64,000 bases of DNA from Aurantiochytrium sp. KH105 (Eukaryota; Sar; Bigyra; Thraustochytrida; Thraustochytriidae): assembly GCA_003116975.1 (NCBI GenBank), contig BGKB01000021.1:806001-870000 (forward strand), written 5' to 3'. The notes beneath the pieces are model-generated. The model did not search any database. It worked only from the letters and a program-made list of their open reading frames with translations, and was not told the origin of the DNA. Made by a program: the position numbers and the translations under genes. This document shows, piece after piece, positions 1-10,700 of this stretch; the stretch's first letter is position 1; each line of letters starts with the position of its first letter.

Positions 1-1096
1 AAAATTTGCTAATCAACGTTAAATTCACCACCCCCACGTACACGTGTAGCTTTTATTCAACCCAACATGTCCAAATTGTATGGATTGCTGCATCTGGATT
101 TCGAAGAATACCTCCTCGTTGACTTCATGACAGCCGCCTCTTTGCTTGAGCGGATTTTAATAAAGGCTTCATGAATGCTGCGGTCTGAAAACTCGGATTC
201 ACGCGATTGATCGTCTGAGCCTCGTGTAGGCCAATACAGATCACACCCTTGCATGCTTATTGCACAACAAAATTGAAATGGACGGCGCGAGAGGGCGAGT
301 CGCAAACGCAATGCGTCTTTTTCGACAATGATGCCGAATCGAGACATATCATAGCCCTGAGTCGTCGTCGAGGAAAAGAAGTGCAGACGGATGCCCCTGC
401 ACGTTGATCAGGGTGGCCTTAGCCCAGCTGACTCGTCATTCCTGCAGGTTCTCCACTGGTTGTCTGTAGAAGAGCTTCCCGTCCCGTCATCTCAAAGAGC
501 TGACTGGTGGCTGGGCTGGCTGACTTCCCCTCTTTTCCTTCATCTTCTTATTCGCTGCCTAAAGATTTTCCGATCTTTCTGTAGTATATCACGATAATTG
601 AGTTCACGTGCGTTGGTCGCACACAGCAAGCGCGTAAGCTCTCCGTCGCCAAATTCGCAATCCCTTGCCTCACGACGCAGCACAAGCACAGTCTCTCCGC
701 CGCTCCCCGCGACCACGTCTCTCGTGCTTCTCGTCTCGCGCGAGTGCCAGAGCCAAGACGGAGAAGAGAAGTGCAGCAGAGCGACTCGCTGCCGTACGAT
801 ATACCTGAGTGCACGTGCGTTGGTCGCACACAGCAAGCGCGTAAACTTTCCCTCGTCGTCAAATTCGTAATCCCTTGCTTCACGACGCGGCGCAAGCGCA
901 GTCTCTCCGCCGTTCCTCGCGACCACGCCTCTCGTGCTTCTCGTCTCGCGCGAGTGCCAGAGCCAAGACGGAGAAGAGAAGTGCAGCAGAGCGACTCGCT
1001 GCCGCACACATCGCACACGCAAAAAAGGAAAACCTCGCCCAGCCTGCGGACGCCGCCGAGATCCAGATCAACGAGAGCGACGTCCACGGGGCGGCG
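1..1096. other. left flank and 5' region of the ankyrin-TIR gene
   Basis: No gene could be recognised in the first 1.1 kb. A 96-codon minus-strand ORF at 57-347 has no recognisable domain and is probably chance. The notable content is the tandem duplication from 605 to 1004, listed separately. The long overlapping minus-strand frames at 540-1141 owe their openness to that duplication, whose units differ by a multiple of three. The segment probably holds the promoter and 5' UTR of the gene starting at 1097. Confidence 0.5.
605..1004. repeat. 207-bp tandem duplication, two copies
   Basis: Copy 1 runs from 605 to about 794 and copy 2 from 812 to about 1004. Both begin CACGTGCGTTGGTCGCAC and end with GCGACTCGCTGCCG. 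The offset is 207 bp at the start and 210 bp at the end because of one 3-bp indel. Scattered substitutions show the copies are not brand new. Each copy begins with a CACGTG E-box-type palindrome. The pair lies just upstream of the ankyrin-TIR start codon. Confidence 0.9.
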
Positions 1097-2506
1097 ATGT
1101 CCTTTGCCGGCCTGTTCTCGTGGCCGCGTACGGCGCTGCATGAGCCTGAAGACGCGGGAAGGTCCCCCTATACTGCGATTGACAATCTCGAAAGCGTAAG
1201 GACCGGCGGGGTGCTCGAATCATTTTTCGACCTGTTCACTCATGAGCCGGAGCAGTTGAGAATGTACGGCTTCATTGCGGACGGTGATCTCAACAGCGTA
1301 AAGTCCGCCTTGCAGAGAAACCCCAACTTGCTCAACATGCGCATGACGGCTGCAAATTCTTCCCCGCTCATCTTCTCACTTCACAAACGTTCTGGCGGCC
1401 AGCGGCGTATCGCATTGTGGCTCATCGAAAACGGCGCAGACTTAAACCTGCAGAACGACCTTGGTTGGACTGCACTCATGACTGCGTGCCGCTACAATCA
1501 GCCCGAAGCGGTGGAGGCGCTTGTTGAGCGCGGCGCCGACATCAACTTGCAAAACAGTAATGGATGGACCGCTCTTATGTACGCGTGTCGCCACAATCAG
1601 CCCAACATTGCCAGGATTCTCATTGAATGCGGCGCCATCCTCGATGCGAATAACAAAGAGGGGTGGACCGCGCTCATGCTCGCATGCCAACAGCCAGCAG
1701 CAGATTCCGATGGCACCCAGGAGGGTCTACTGAGCTGCATCAAGTTATGCTATGAGGCAGGTGCCAATCTGGACATAAGACGATCTGGTGGAATCCGCGC
1801 GCTGGATACAGCCAGGCACTTCGAGCGAAGCGATGCCATCGGGTTTTTGGAGTTTGTGACGGCCTCTGAGGGGGTCGCCAAGGTCCTCTCCGACGAGCTG
1901 GGGCAGCCTCGGCATCGCGTTGTCGACTTTTACAATGCGTCTTTCCTCCAAATTGAAGACTGTTTGAATCTCACAGACTCGTGTCTCTGTAGAATGGGTT
2001 TTAACTCGCTCCCAGACCGTCGCAGAATCTTGGAGAGGTTCAATTCCGCATTTGTGTACCACGCTTTTCTCACGCACGACTGGGGCGACGATGACTCGAA
2101 TCACAGACTCGTGAGTTCGATAAACGCGATGCTCCAGGATGCAGGCATTGAAACTTGGTTTGACGGGGAGCGACTTAATGGCAACATACCCCTGCAGATT
2201 ATGCGCGGTATTGAGAACTCGCGCAAAGTCGTAGTGTTCATCACTAGGCGATACATGGAGAAAGTTGGCCAGGATAGCAGCGACTATTGCAAAGATGAAT
2301 ATCAAGCGGCTGTTAATGTTCTCGGACCAGAGAACATGATACCCGTCGTGGTGGACCCGGAGATGCTTGACACAAGAACATGGACTGGGCTTCTGCAATA
2401 CAACCTTGGAAGCTTGCTCTACATTGACTTTACATCACCCGCCAAGCGTGAGGCTAACTTCTCCTTTCTGCTTCAACAAATCAGAGCAACAAATCAGAGC
2501 AACTAA
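1097..2506 (+). CDS. ankyrin-repeat protein with C-terminal TIR domain
   Basis: Predicted 469 residues from the ATG at 1097; the same frame is open back to 875, but that part is translated duplication. Residues about 55-240 hold ankyrin repeats, with typical GWTALM and GADINLQN motifs. Residues about 255-315 look SAM-like (LTDSCLCRMGF, then RRRILERF). Residues about 320-465 form a TIR domain: AFLTHDWG in strand A, GIETWFD in the BB region, and DYCKDEYQAA. Glu401 of YCKDE falls where active TIR NADases carry their catalytic glutamate, so enzymatic activity is possible. Ankyrin repeats usually bind a partner, and TIR domains either assemble signalling complexes or cleave NAD+. The product is probably an intracellular signalling or defence protein. 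The gene converges on the RPC7-like gene with 133 bp between stops. Confidence 0.85.
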   Translation: MSFAGLFSWPRTALHEPEDAGRSPYTAIDNLESVRTGGVLESFFDLFTHEPEQLRMYGFIADGDLNSVKSALQRNPNLLNMRMTAANSSPLIFSLHKRSGGQRRIALWLIENGADLNLQNDLGWTALMTACRYNQPEAVEALVERGADINLQNSNGWTALMYACRHNQPNIARILIECGAILDANNKEGWTALMLACQQPAADSDGTQEGLLSCIKLCYEAGANLDIRRSGGIRALDTARHFERSDAIGFLEFVTASEGVAKVLSDELGQPRHRVVDFYNASFLQIEDCLNLTDSCLCRMGFNSLPDRRRILERFNSAFVYHAFLTHDWGDDDSNHRLVSSINAMLQDAGIETWFDGERLNGNIPLQIMRGIENSRKVVVFITRRYMEKVGQDSSDYCKDEYQAAVNVLGPENMIPVVVDPEMLDTRTWTGLLQYNLGSLLYIDFTSPAKREANFSFLLQQIRATNQSN

Positions 2507-2639
2507 AGCTTGATGTAATTCAAAATTGCAAGGTCACAGGCTCGACATCAGAAAAATTCGAATGAAAAGAATTTGCATGCCAAAAAAAAACTGGAGACCT
2601 GTTGCCTCCACGACTCTTGGTATATAGTTTATCGTTAGC

Positions 2640-3491
2640 CTACAAGGTGTTTTCCTCTTCGTCTTCGCCCATATCGTTGTAATCATCATCGTCGTCATCG
2701 ACCTGAATACCGGCGCCATAGTCGCCCTGATCATCATCAGATTGCTCCTCCTCGCCACCGCTTGAGTCACCTTCATTGGCAGCTTCGTCCATGGAGCCCT
2801 TGCGATCTGTGCGAGCAGAGGGCCCACCCTTGGCTTCACGCGCTTCGATTCGCGCCAGAACATTGACAGCCTTGCGTTTGCGCGGATTCTGGCTACGATT
2901 GGCTGGCGTGACCTTAAGACTAATGAGGTTGCCAGCGGCATCTTTCTTCGGCACGCAAGCGGCAGCAAGCTCGCCGGGAACATACAGCAGTGAAAGCGGC
3001 CGCGTCAAGGTGTTAGCGATGTCTGTGCATCCCATCTCAAATTTTGCATGTGTGATCGAGTCCCAGGTCTCCACTTCCCGGGACATGTCGGGCACGCGAA
3101 GACACGTCGTTGCGCTCTTGAGCCGCTCCTTAAAGTCCACGTCCCAATGCACACGCTCCCACTGATCGGCCTCCATCTTGGTCATTTCTGCGGGCTTGTC
3201 ATCGTCCTCGGCGCTGGCCTCAGGCTGGCCCGGGAGCATCATGCCGCCATTGACGGCAAAGCCGTCATCGGCTTGCGGGTTCTGACTCGTGTCATTGGCC
3301 CCGTGAGCCTTGGACCACTTTTCCCGCTGGCCCGCATCGAGGAAGCGCAGACGCACGTCCTCGTGCTGGCTGCGCCACCTTCGCTTGCGCCCCGGGTACG
3401 TTGCTGGCGGGACGAACGGCGGCCGCGGCGTCTGCTGCATGTCATCGAAGCCTCCCCGCCCGCCGCGTCCGCGACCTCCGCGTCCGCTCAT
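2640..3491 (-). CDS. RNA polymerase III subunit RPC7/Rpc31-like protein (tentative)
   Basis: Predicted 283 residues from the ATG at 3491, which begins MSGRGGRGRGGRGGFD. The frame is open further upstream through a polyQ stretch, but the glycine/arginine start fits the RPC7/Rpc31 family, whose members begin with a short RGG-like segment. The C terminus is strongly acidic and ends DDDDDDYNDMGEDEEENTL, like the acidic DDDYN tail of Rpc31 and RPC7. The middle contains a basic PRKRKAVNVL patch and a weak match to the conserved core. In that family the protein belongs to the Pol III initiation subcomplex with RPC3 and RPC6 and acts in the nucleus. The assignment rests on termini and composition only; another acidic nuclear protein is possible. 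Confidence 0.5.
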   Translation of the reverse strand: MSGRGGRGRGGRGGFDDMQQTPRPPFVPPATYPGRKRRWRSQHEDVRLRFLDAGQREKWSKAHGANDTSQNPQADDGFAVNGGMMLPGQPEASAEDDDKPAEMTKMEADQWERVHWDVDFKERLKSATTCLRVPDMSREVETWDSITHAKFEMGCTDIANTLTRPLSLLYVPGELAAACVPKKDAAGNLISLKVTPANRSQNPRKRKAVNVLARIEAREAKGGPSARTDRKGSMDEAANEGDSSGGEEEQSDDDQGDYGAGIQVDDDDDDYNDMGEDEEENTL

Positions 3492-3965
3492 CGCAGCGAG
3501 GAGTGCGGCGTCCTCCTGCTGCTGCTGCTGCTGCTCTTGCTGCTGCTCTCGCTGCTGCTCTCGCTCTAGCGGTGCTCGCCCTCGAGCGCGCGGCCCCGCG
3601 TGGCCTCGAGTGGTCGCGGCCTTTCCCTTCACGGCTTGCTTGCAAAGACGGCCTCGCCTCGGCGCCACCGATCGAAAGAGGAACTGCTGCGGAACCAGCG
3701 CAGACTGCTTGCGGAACGGACCCGGACCGGGCCCGGCACGTGCCGGAGACTTGGAGCGAGGAGACTCTGTCGCGTTGGCAAATCGCTCGCAGAACTGCTT
3801 CTCTGCGAGCGAGGACAGACGTGCACATGCAGGGCCGATAGCGAGGGCGACAGCGACCGGGCGCAGAGAAAAGGAAAGAGGAAATCGCGCCGCGCCGCTA
3901 GACAGCCAGCTACGGAGAAGCAGCGATAAAGAGGACGCGTGGTGTAAGGCTGGAGACAGAAAAAG
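3492..3965. promoter_or_regulatory. divergent promoter between RPC7-like and RWD-PARP genes
   Basis: This 474-bp GC-rich interval separates two head-to-head genes. It has a CTGCTG run near 3512-3550, which reads as polyglutamine in the minus-strand frame. No TATA box is evident. Several overlapping ORFs on both strands appear to be by-products of high GC. Confidence 0.5.
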
Positions 3966-5537
3966 ATGGCCTTGGCCCTGGCGAAGCCGGACCCAACGTT
4001 CCTGGACCAGGGAGAGGAAGACAAGCTTGCAGAGGCCGCCGAGCTTGTCGATGCGGAAATCGAGGTTCTGGAAGCCGTACTTGGCGAGGAGCTCGTCGCC
4101 GTCAACACGGAAGAGACGGAGACTGCTGCGGGCAATCTCAAGAATGTCCGGCATTTTCACGTGCTCGTGCGCAGCAGCGGCCTCAGCAAGGTTTGCGAGC
4201 AAGCCATTGAGCTCGAGTTCGAGCTTCCACCGCTGTATCCATTTTCTCTGCCTTCCGTACAGGTAGAAACGCATGGCCACTTGCGCCAGGCCCAGGCAGA
4301 CCAGCTCTATCAGGAGCTGCTCGACGCAGCCGCCAAAAATCTTGGTGAGCCCATGCTTCTCGATCTCGTCGATCTTGCGCGCGACTTCATCGTCGATCTT
4401 ATTCAAGCCAATGCCGTCCAGGCTAGCAAGAGCTCAGCTCCTTTTATTCGTGAAAAGGCGCTCGAGATCCTCGCTCTTCTACGCGACGGCAACGCGCCAG
4501 GCGAGATCAAGGCCGTAGTGGGAGACGAGGCCGACAAGATGCGAGACGAGGCGGACGACGCCAATTTCCACATCTACGGCAAGTTTTCCGGAAAGGACTA
4601 CGAAGATTACAAGGCCATCGAGTTGTCGCAGCGTGCTCTGGTGGAGTCCAACTTGCCGCTCGTGTCAGACTTTATTTCCATCAACGAGCTCTTTCGTCTC
4701 TTGCCAGCAACGCTCGCAGTCCTGAAGATCGAGGCGATCATGCGACCTGACATTGCCAAGCGCTTTGCCACCTTTCGCGAAAAGTTTGCAGCAGGAGCAG
4801 CAGAAGCAGCGGCAAGCCCGCCATGCATCATGTTCCATGGAACCTATTGCTCTTCGGCCGGCAGCATCGTGCGCACCGGTCTCATTCCAGCGGGCAAGCG
4901 TGGTGTCAAGATTCGAAACGGTGCCGCCTTTGGAAATGGAATTTATCTCGGCGCGACGCCAGAGGTTTCGCTTGCCTATTGCGACTCTACCCGCCAGGGA
5001 ACGCGTCTCTTTGTCTGTGCCGTCATCAAGGGTTCTCGTAGGGATCACCTTGTTTACGACGCCCCCGATTTCTGTGTCGTTGGACAAGCGGACCAGGTGC
5101 TTCCTCTTTACGTGATTCACTGTGCAACGTCCAGATATGTAGCGCGCGAGAGTTACCTTGCCATGACAGCTGCGGGCTCCTTTGTTGCTGTCAAGGTAAA
5201 CGACATGCAGGATCACGATGGTGTGATCAACAATCGTCTTGATAACGATGATGATACTCTTGCGCGCGTTGCACAGGAGGCTCATCGCGAGGCTGCAATC
5301 CAAAACGCCAGCCTCTACTTTGACACCAAGCGTTTTAAGGTTCTGGATGTTGCTCCCATCGATGATGACGACGATCATACACAGTACATTGGCAAGAGTG
5401 ATTTAGCTCCTTTGGTTGTCATGGAAAACTTTGGTGTCGAGGCGTGCACCATTTCAGGTCACGCGCAGACCCAAACGTACCAGACTGATCGCATCATCGA
5501 AGTCAAGGAAACGGCATTTATCGACGATATGTTATGA
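3966..5537 (+). CDS. RWD domain plus PARP-type ADP-ribosyltransferase
   Basis: The 523-residue protein starts at an ATG preceded by AAAAG. Residues about 20-145 form an RWD domain (ELEFELPPLYPFSLPSV, the family's YPxxxP core). Residues about 280-395 form a PARP catalytic domain: FHGT carries the NAD-binding histidine, and FGNGIYLGATPEVSLAY carries the tyrosine. The usual third residue, the glutamate of poly-ADP-ribosylating enzymes, is not evident near QVLPLYVIH. By analogy with PARP6, PARP8 and PARP16 this suggests mono-ADP-ribosylation. RWD domains bind E2 or E3 ubiquitin enzymes or kinases, so a link between ADP-ribosylation and ubiquitin or stress signalling is plausible but inferred. The last ~100 residues contain acidic runs and no recognised fold. 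Confidence 0.88.
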   Translation: MALALAKPDPTFLDQGEEDKLAEAAELVDAEIEVLEAVLGEELVAVNTEETETAAGNLKNVRHFHVLVRSSGLSKVCEQAIELEFELPPLYPFSLPSVQVETHGHLRQAQADQLYQELLDAAAKNLGEPMLLDLVDLARDFIVDLIQANAVQASKSSAPFIREKALEILALLRDGNAPGEIKAVVGDEADKMRDEADDANFHIYGKFSGKDYEDYKAIELSQRALVESNLPLVSDFISINELFRLLPATLAVLKIEAIMRPDIAKRFATFREKFAAGAAEAAASPPCIMFHGTYCSSAGSIVRTGLIPAGKRGVKIRNGAAFGNGIYLGATPEVSLAYCDSTRQGTRLFVCAVIKGSRRDHLVYDAPDFCVVGQADQVLPLYVIHCATSRYVARESYLAMTAAGSFVAVKVNDMQDHDGVINNRLDNDDDTLARVAQEAHREAAIQNASLYFDTKRFKVLDVAPIDDDDDHTQYIGKSDLAPLVVMENFGVEACTISGHAQTQTYQTDRIIEVKETAFIDDML

Positions 5538-5823
5538 CATTTGGTCCTCGTGCTTGCACGAAAAGCGAAATGCTGTTGTTCTTGTTCACTATATCTGCAT
5601 CTTGAGTCTTTTTATTTACTATTTCATTCAAATTTCCCCAAACCTAAAAGGGGACGCTTCAGAGAAATTTGTGGAACTGATCCTTTTTTCGCAAAGCCAG
5701 ATTTCTTCTTTTGATTTTCATTCATGAGGTCAACAAGGAAGAAAATAAGGAAGAGGAGAAGCACCCTTGCCTATTCCTCGTGCTCGTTGATTGGTTTTCT
5801 CCCGGGAAAATAGGACAATAGAG
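5538..5823. other. convergent 3' intergenic region
   Basis: A 286-bp AT-richer interval between the ends of the RWD-PARP gene (+) and the SIL1-like gene (-). It presumably contains both 3' UTRs. No further gene is visible. Confidence 0.5.
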
Positions 5824-6987
5824 TTATTCGTCGGATTCGAAAAATGAGGTTGGAAGTCCAGTTGCTGCGCACTTTGCTGCTTGCAAGGCCTCTCGCACCT
5901 TGACCCCAACCTGTTGACGAAGATGCTGCGGTTGCGAAGCATATGCGCCAGCGACAATATTCTCGGCCTGATGCTCGAGGTTTTCGCAAAGCGCTGTCGA
6001 AGTTCCGTTCTTCGACCATTGTGCCGGGCAAACAGGCCACTCCGTGAAACTGTCATAGACGAAAGCACCAACCTTGACAAGAACGCGAGGATCGATGTAG
6101 TCGTGGGCGAGAAGCTGTGCGAGTACCTCGAGCAGACCTTGCTCAATGACCTGGGCCTGGCTCACAGGATGCCCACGCACCAAGGAGCTCAGAGCGTAAA
6201 GCATCTTGCCACATTCGCGGGCCTTGTCCGGAGCTGATGCAGCACAAGGCGCAAGCTCGTCCTCCAAGCGCGATCGGACAATTTGAACAAGACCAGACTC
6301 GAGTGCCATCATCTGCAAGTCTGGCTTGTTTTTGATGGCGCTTCCCACGGCATAAGCAGCCGCAGTTCGCACTTCCGCGTCCGCGTGGCCGCCCATGAGC
6401 GCCACACACTGCTGGACCCCACCCAAGGCTCCAAAGTGCGTGGCGTGATCTAGCTCTGAGACCCAGTCCTCTGCGTCAGCTAGAGCCTCCAAGAGTTCTG
6501 GCGAGCCCTTGTCCATGCTAGCGTTGGCAATGGTCCCTGCGAGTCTGCGCATAATGCTTGCCTCGTCGTCCAAGGACTCCATCGCTTTGCGCACTTCCTC
6601 CTGACGCCACATCCAGACCTTGGCTAGAGCTGCCTTGTACTCTTCAGGGCTCATGCGTGCCTTTTCAGCTCCCGAAGGTAGCCGCACATCAGGCTGCGGC
6701 AACCCGTACAGGACGCGTTCGAGCATATCGACCTGCTCTGTGCTCAAGTTGACATTCTCGGGCGTCACTTCTACTTTGCTATCTACATTTCCGCTGGAGT
6801 CCGGCGACGAGGCGATCACCGTCTCGTCACTGTTCCCAGCTGCGCAGGCCGAAGGGTCATCTTCACGCACTGCTACGACCGCCTCGCCACGCGTCGGTGA
6901 GGCTAGCGCGAGGACGACCGCCAGCGCCAGCGCCACCGCGGCCAGGAGGACCGTCACCTTTGCGCGCGCGTTCCGTCGACGCGGCAT
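5824..6987 (-). CDS. SIL1: SIL1-type Hsp70 nucleotide exchange factor (Armadillo fold)
   Basis: Predicted 387 residues. I chose the ATG at 6987 because it gives a basic start (MPRRRNARAK) followed by a hydrophobic VLLAAVALALAVVLALA stretch, a good signal peptide. The longer frame to 7107 only adds polyQ. The body is an alpha-helical Armadillo-like protein with HspBP1/SIL1/Fes1 hallmarks: RMSPEEYKAAL, a segment on the distance from the damaged subunit (EDWVSELDHATHFGALGG), VRTAAAYAVGSAIKNKP and KMLYALSSLVRGHP. SIL1 releases ADP from the ER Hsp70 BiP; the signal peptide favours SIL1 over cytosolic Fes1/HspBP1. It ends ESDE, not a classical KDEL/HDEL, so ER retention would need another means. 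Confidence 0.85.
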   Translation of the reverse strand: MPRRRNARAKVTVLLAAVALALAVVLALASPTRGEAVVAVREDDPSACAAGNSDETVIASSPDSSGNVDSKVEVTPENVNLSTEQVDMLERVLYGLPQPDVRLPSGAEKARMSPEEYKAALAKVWMWRQEEVRKAMESLDDEASIMRRLAGTIANASMDKGSPELLEALADAEDWVSELDHATHFGALGGVQQCVALMGGHADAEVRTAAAYAVGSAIKNKPDLQMMALESGLVQIVRSRLEDELAPCAASAPDKARECGKMLYALSSLVRGHPVSQAQVIEQGLLEVLAQLLAHDYIDPRVLVKVGAFVYDSFTEWPVCPAQWSKNGTSTALCENLEHQAENIVAGAYASQPQHLRQQVGVKVREALQAAKCAATGLPTSFFESDE

Positions 6988-7702
6988 CGCGCTCGTCTCC
7001 TTTCTCTTGCGCAAGGGCTGCTGCTGCTGCTGCTGCTGCCGCGCGCGCGGAGTCCGCCCCAGACTCTTCTCCTCGCCCGCCGCGGGCTGCGATGCCTGCC
7101 GTTCCACGGCCAGTCTTGCCGCGGCTTCCGCGCGGCGTCTGCCTGCCCAGCCCGCCCGCCCGCCTGCCTTCGCCGCTGCGCCCTGCCTGCGCGCCGAGGC
7201 TCGCCGGGTCTGCCTTGCGCTCTTCGTCGCGCCGCTTCGGGTTTCTGCCGGCCGGCTTATCGCGACCGGTTGCTCGGCTGATCGATGGTGCGCGATCTCG
7301 TCGATCGAGAACTGGGACTTGGGCCAGCCAGGTCAGGGGCCACCGTGGCCTCCACCGTGGCACGCGCTCCTCCAACGTGGAGGGCGTAAGACCACGACGA
7401 GGACGACGACGAGAGGTGGCACGCTTCGGCGTCAGTAGCAGCGAGAGCAAGACCAAGAGCAAAAGTGGTTACGGGGATTGGCTTGGTGCGTGTGGGTGGT
7501 GATGATGATGTGTGAGCTGTGATGACCAGGAGTCGAGTTTAATAACTCATCAAATGTTGAAGAGAGCAACTGGCCAGCCAGCCAGTCAGCCAGCCAGCCA
7601 GCAAAGGCAGCAGTGGCAGCTCGAAGCGCCCACCACAGCAAAATGCCACATAAAGTTCTAAAAAAATATAAAAGATATCCTGAGATCAGGGCGCGAGAAA
7701 GT
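6988..7702. other. intergenic region between SIL1-like and giant USP genes
   Basis: Both flanking genes run leftward, so these 715 bp hold the SIL1 promoter and the 3' UTR of the protease gene. It is very GC-rich with a CTG run at 7018-7040 and a CAGC/CAGT-type run at about 7571-7604. Long ORFs in several frames look compositional. No gene was recognised. Confidence 0.5.
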
Positions 7703-10700
7703 TTACTCGCCGTCGCCGGCAGAAGGCTTAGCCTCCTCGTCGTCATCGCCGTCCTCGGCACGAGAGGCCTCTGCGCGCTTGGCATTCTCGGTTTCTTCAA
7801 CCTCCCGGCGCATTTCTTCCGGGACGTGACCATCACGCATACTCTGAAGATCAGAGAGAAGACGCTCGACAAAATCGTCGGGAAAACCTTGCAAGAAAGA
7901 CTTGTTGTGCGGGGGCGAGACAAGCTCGAGCCAACGCATAAAAGGCCGCCAAACTTTGTAGTTGGCGCCGGCCCAGCGAGGCGCAAAGTCCTCGTGCGCC
8001 TTGGAAAGCTCCACAAAGGTGGCAAGCATGAAGACCAGAAATTGACTCACGCCAAAGGTGCTCTTGCCCGCAACAACGCCACGCGCGTGTTGCTCAATGG
8101 GATCCTCCTCCTTCTCCTCCTCCTCCTTCTCCTTCTTTTCCGCCGAAGCTCTAGACAGAGATTTGTCCAACTCTTTACGCATCGCCGCGCAAAGTTCGTA
8201 GGCAATAGCATCTTGAATATCCGCTCCAGTCGTCATCGCTCCAACTGTGCAAAGCAATTGAAACGACTGATGCGCTTTGGTCGGCCGCTCCCCCGAAGAC
8301 GTGGTCGACGCATACTGGCAAAAGCCCGCGTTCTCACGCACTTGGGTGATTCCTTTGGCCAGCACCGGCGTTGTCCGAAAGAGATCCCGTCGCACAAAGT
8401 CCTCTATCATTTTGCGCATTCCGGTCTCGCCCGAGGTATACAGAGCAAAGACGTTATCGAGAAAGGCCTGCGAGCCCAGAATGAAGCGCGCAAGCTCAGA
8501 GAGCATGGGGGCGCCCGCAAAGAAGCGAATCGCTCTCATGAGCGGTACAATATTTGGCATGGCAGACCCCTCTGGCACGCCGACCGTCGGAAGGTCAGAG
8601 CGACCTTCGAACTTGTCTGCGGGACTCCGAATCCCGAGCAGCAAATGGGCAAGGAAGGCCACCGCATCTAGCTCGGTGCCCACGCTTCGCACGTCAGCAA
8701 GATCCAGCGCAGCGAGTTCCGCCCATACCTGCCCGAAGCGCTCCAACGAGTGCGCGTGCTTTGAAGCGTACCCAACCTCTTCAAGCATTCGCTCCAGCAC
8801 GTCCTTGAGGGCCTCGCGATCGCTCATAGGATCAGGATCTACTTGCGAGCGCTCGCCAGATTGGACCGCGTTTTCTGGATGGCTGTGCAGAGATTCTGCA
8901 ACAATCTTGATCGAGGCCATAAAGAGGCGCAGAGATGCCTGAAAGGAGGGGCGGTGCGGGCAGTCGAGGAACTGCGCGCGGAATCCACGTGTGGAAAGCA
9001 AGGGGTTGCCCACTTGTTGCAGCGCGCCGGAATATTGTTGCAATCGAGAGAGTTGATGGATCGCCGTCTCCATCTCGTTGATTTGCGACGCCGCGCGCAG
9101 CTCGTCTAGGTACACGGCCTTCTCCTGCGCGAGCTCTCGCAAAACCACCCGTGCCAAACGGGGGTGGTCCGTGAGCGCATTGAGAAGCGCCTCCGTCCAC
9201 TTGCGCAGGCAGGTGCTGTCGTTTTGCCGAATGCGGAGAACAACATGCGCGAACACACGCAAAGAGCTCTCGCACACCGACTCTCGCAAGTCAGCGGCTC
9301 GCCGCTCACTGCTCTTACCATTCGATCCCTCGCGTGCCTCGTCGCCTTGGTCAGCGGCCTCATCCTCGAGACTCACGGCCAGGACATCGCTATTAAGGGT
9401 GCGACCAAAGTCCGCAGACTCGGGTTCTGGGTCCTTTACCGACTTATCCTGCGCGACCAAGAGCTGCTGCAGTGCCATCGAAACGACGAGCTGATCAAAG
9501 AGAACCGCCTGCTTGGCATAGGCGGCGTTGCTGATGCGCACTTCTTCATTCAAGAGTGCATAGAACCGCTTCGAAACCCAGTCCCGATGCTTCACAATCA
9601 AACCGCTCAAAGTGCTTTCTTTGAGAGATTGAGGCACAACACCAGCTTGCTTGGACCCGATTTTGCCAGGCAAATCAATGCGACGCATCACGCTTGCGCT
9701 GCCGCCCGAGCCGGCTCCCACTGCCATTGCTGCATGAGGAGACGCAGACGTGGCGAGTGCAAAGCGTCTACGCTCTGCCTCTGAGCTCTTGTGCCGCTTC
9801 AGGCGTCGCGCACCACGACGCCGATTGGATCGCGACGCAGTCAGCAAGCTGGACAGGACCGGTGAGTGCGGCGTCGACGAAAGGAGCGAACTCCGTCGCG
9901 GGAGCGGCGAAAAGGGAAGGTCGCTTCCCGGATTGCTCCCCGCACCAACGGGCTTACCTCCCAGGACAGATCCCTCAATTGCCTCCTCGACACGCTCGTA
10001 CAGGAGCATAAAGGCACTCCACTCGCGCTCTACCTTTTCGGCGCGGACAGTGCCCCAGCTCGTTGTGCTCGTACGCTCAATGTTTCCACCAAAGCATTCC
10101 GTGTCCAGTCCAGAGTGCGCGCTTGAGGGTTCGAACGGCATCACCTTGCTGTCATCGAAGCGAAACCACCCTTGCTTTGGGCTCGTGAACAATGATGCAC
10201 CGTCAATGTGGCCCTCCTCTGCTCTTTCCATGATACTGTCGTGCGAAACGTGCTTGAACGAGTAATAGTGTCCGCCGCCGGCTCGTCCGCGATGCACAAG
10301 GACACCAGAAAGCACATACTGGCATTTCACGCGCGCATTCTCGATGTCGCGCTCGGACATGCGACCATTGGTCCAGAATGAATTGGCATCGAAGCGGTCC
10401 TTGGTACTACTATTGCCATTCTCTGCAGACCCACCGGAAGTTGACACCAATCGGGCCTGCCGCTCCGCTTCCACGCCGCGACCGTCACGCGTATAAGGGA
10501 ACATGTCGAGATGCGTCGGAAAGGTGATGCGGTGGTTCAGTTTCACAGTTTGCATGGTGTGCAGATCGAAAGTAAACCGCTTCGGGTGAATGAAAAGGTA
10601 ATCTGGAAGATCGGTCATGCACGAAACAAATGTGCATGGCATTCGCGCCTGGCACTGGTCGCAGTCCACCTTGTTATCGCCCGACATCACCTCGGGAGCG

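Noticed and set aside
540-1141. Two overlapping minus-strand ORFs of 160 and 197 codons with internal protein repeats
   Set aside because: The internal repeats simply reflect the 207-bp DNA duplication; both reading frames stay open for the same reason.
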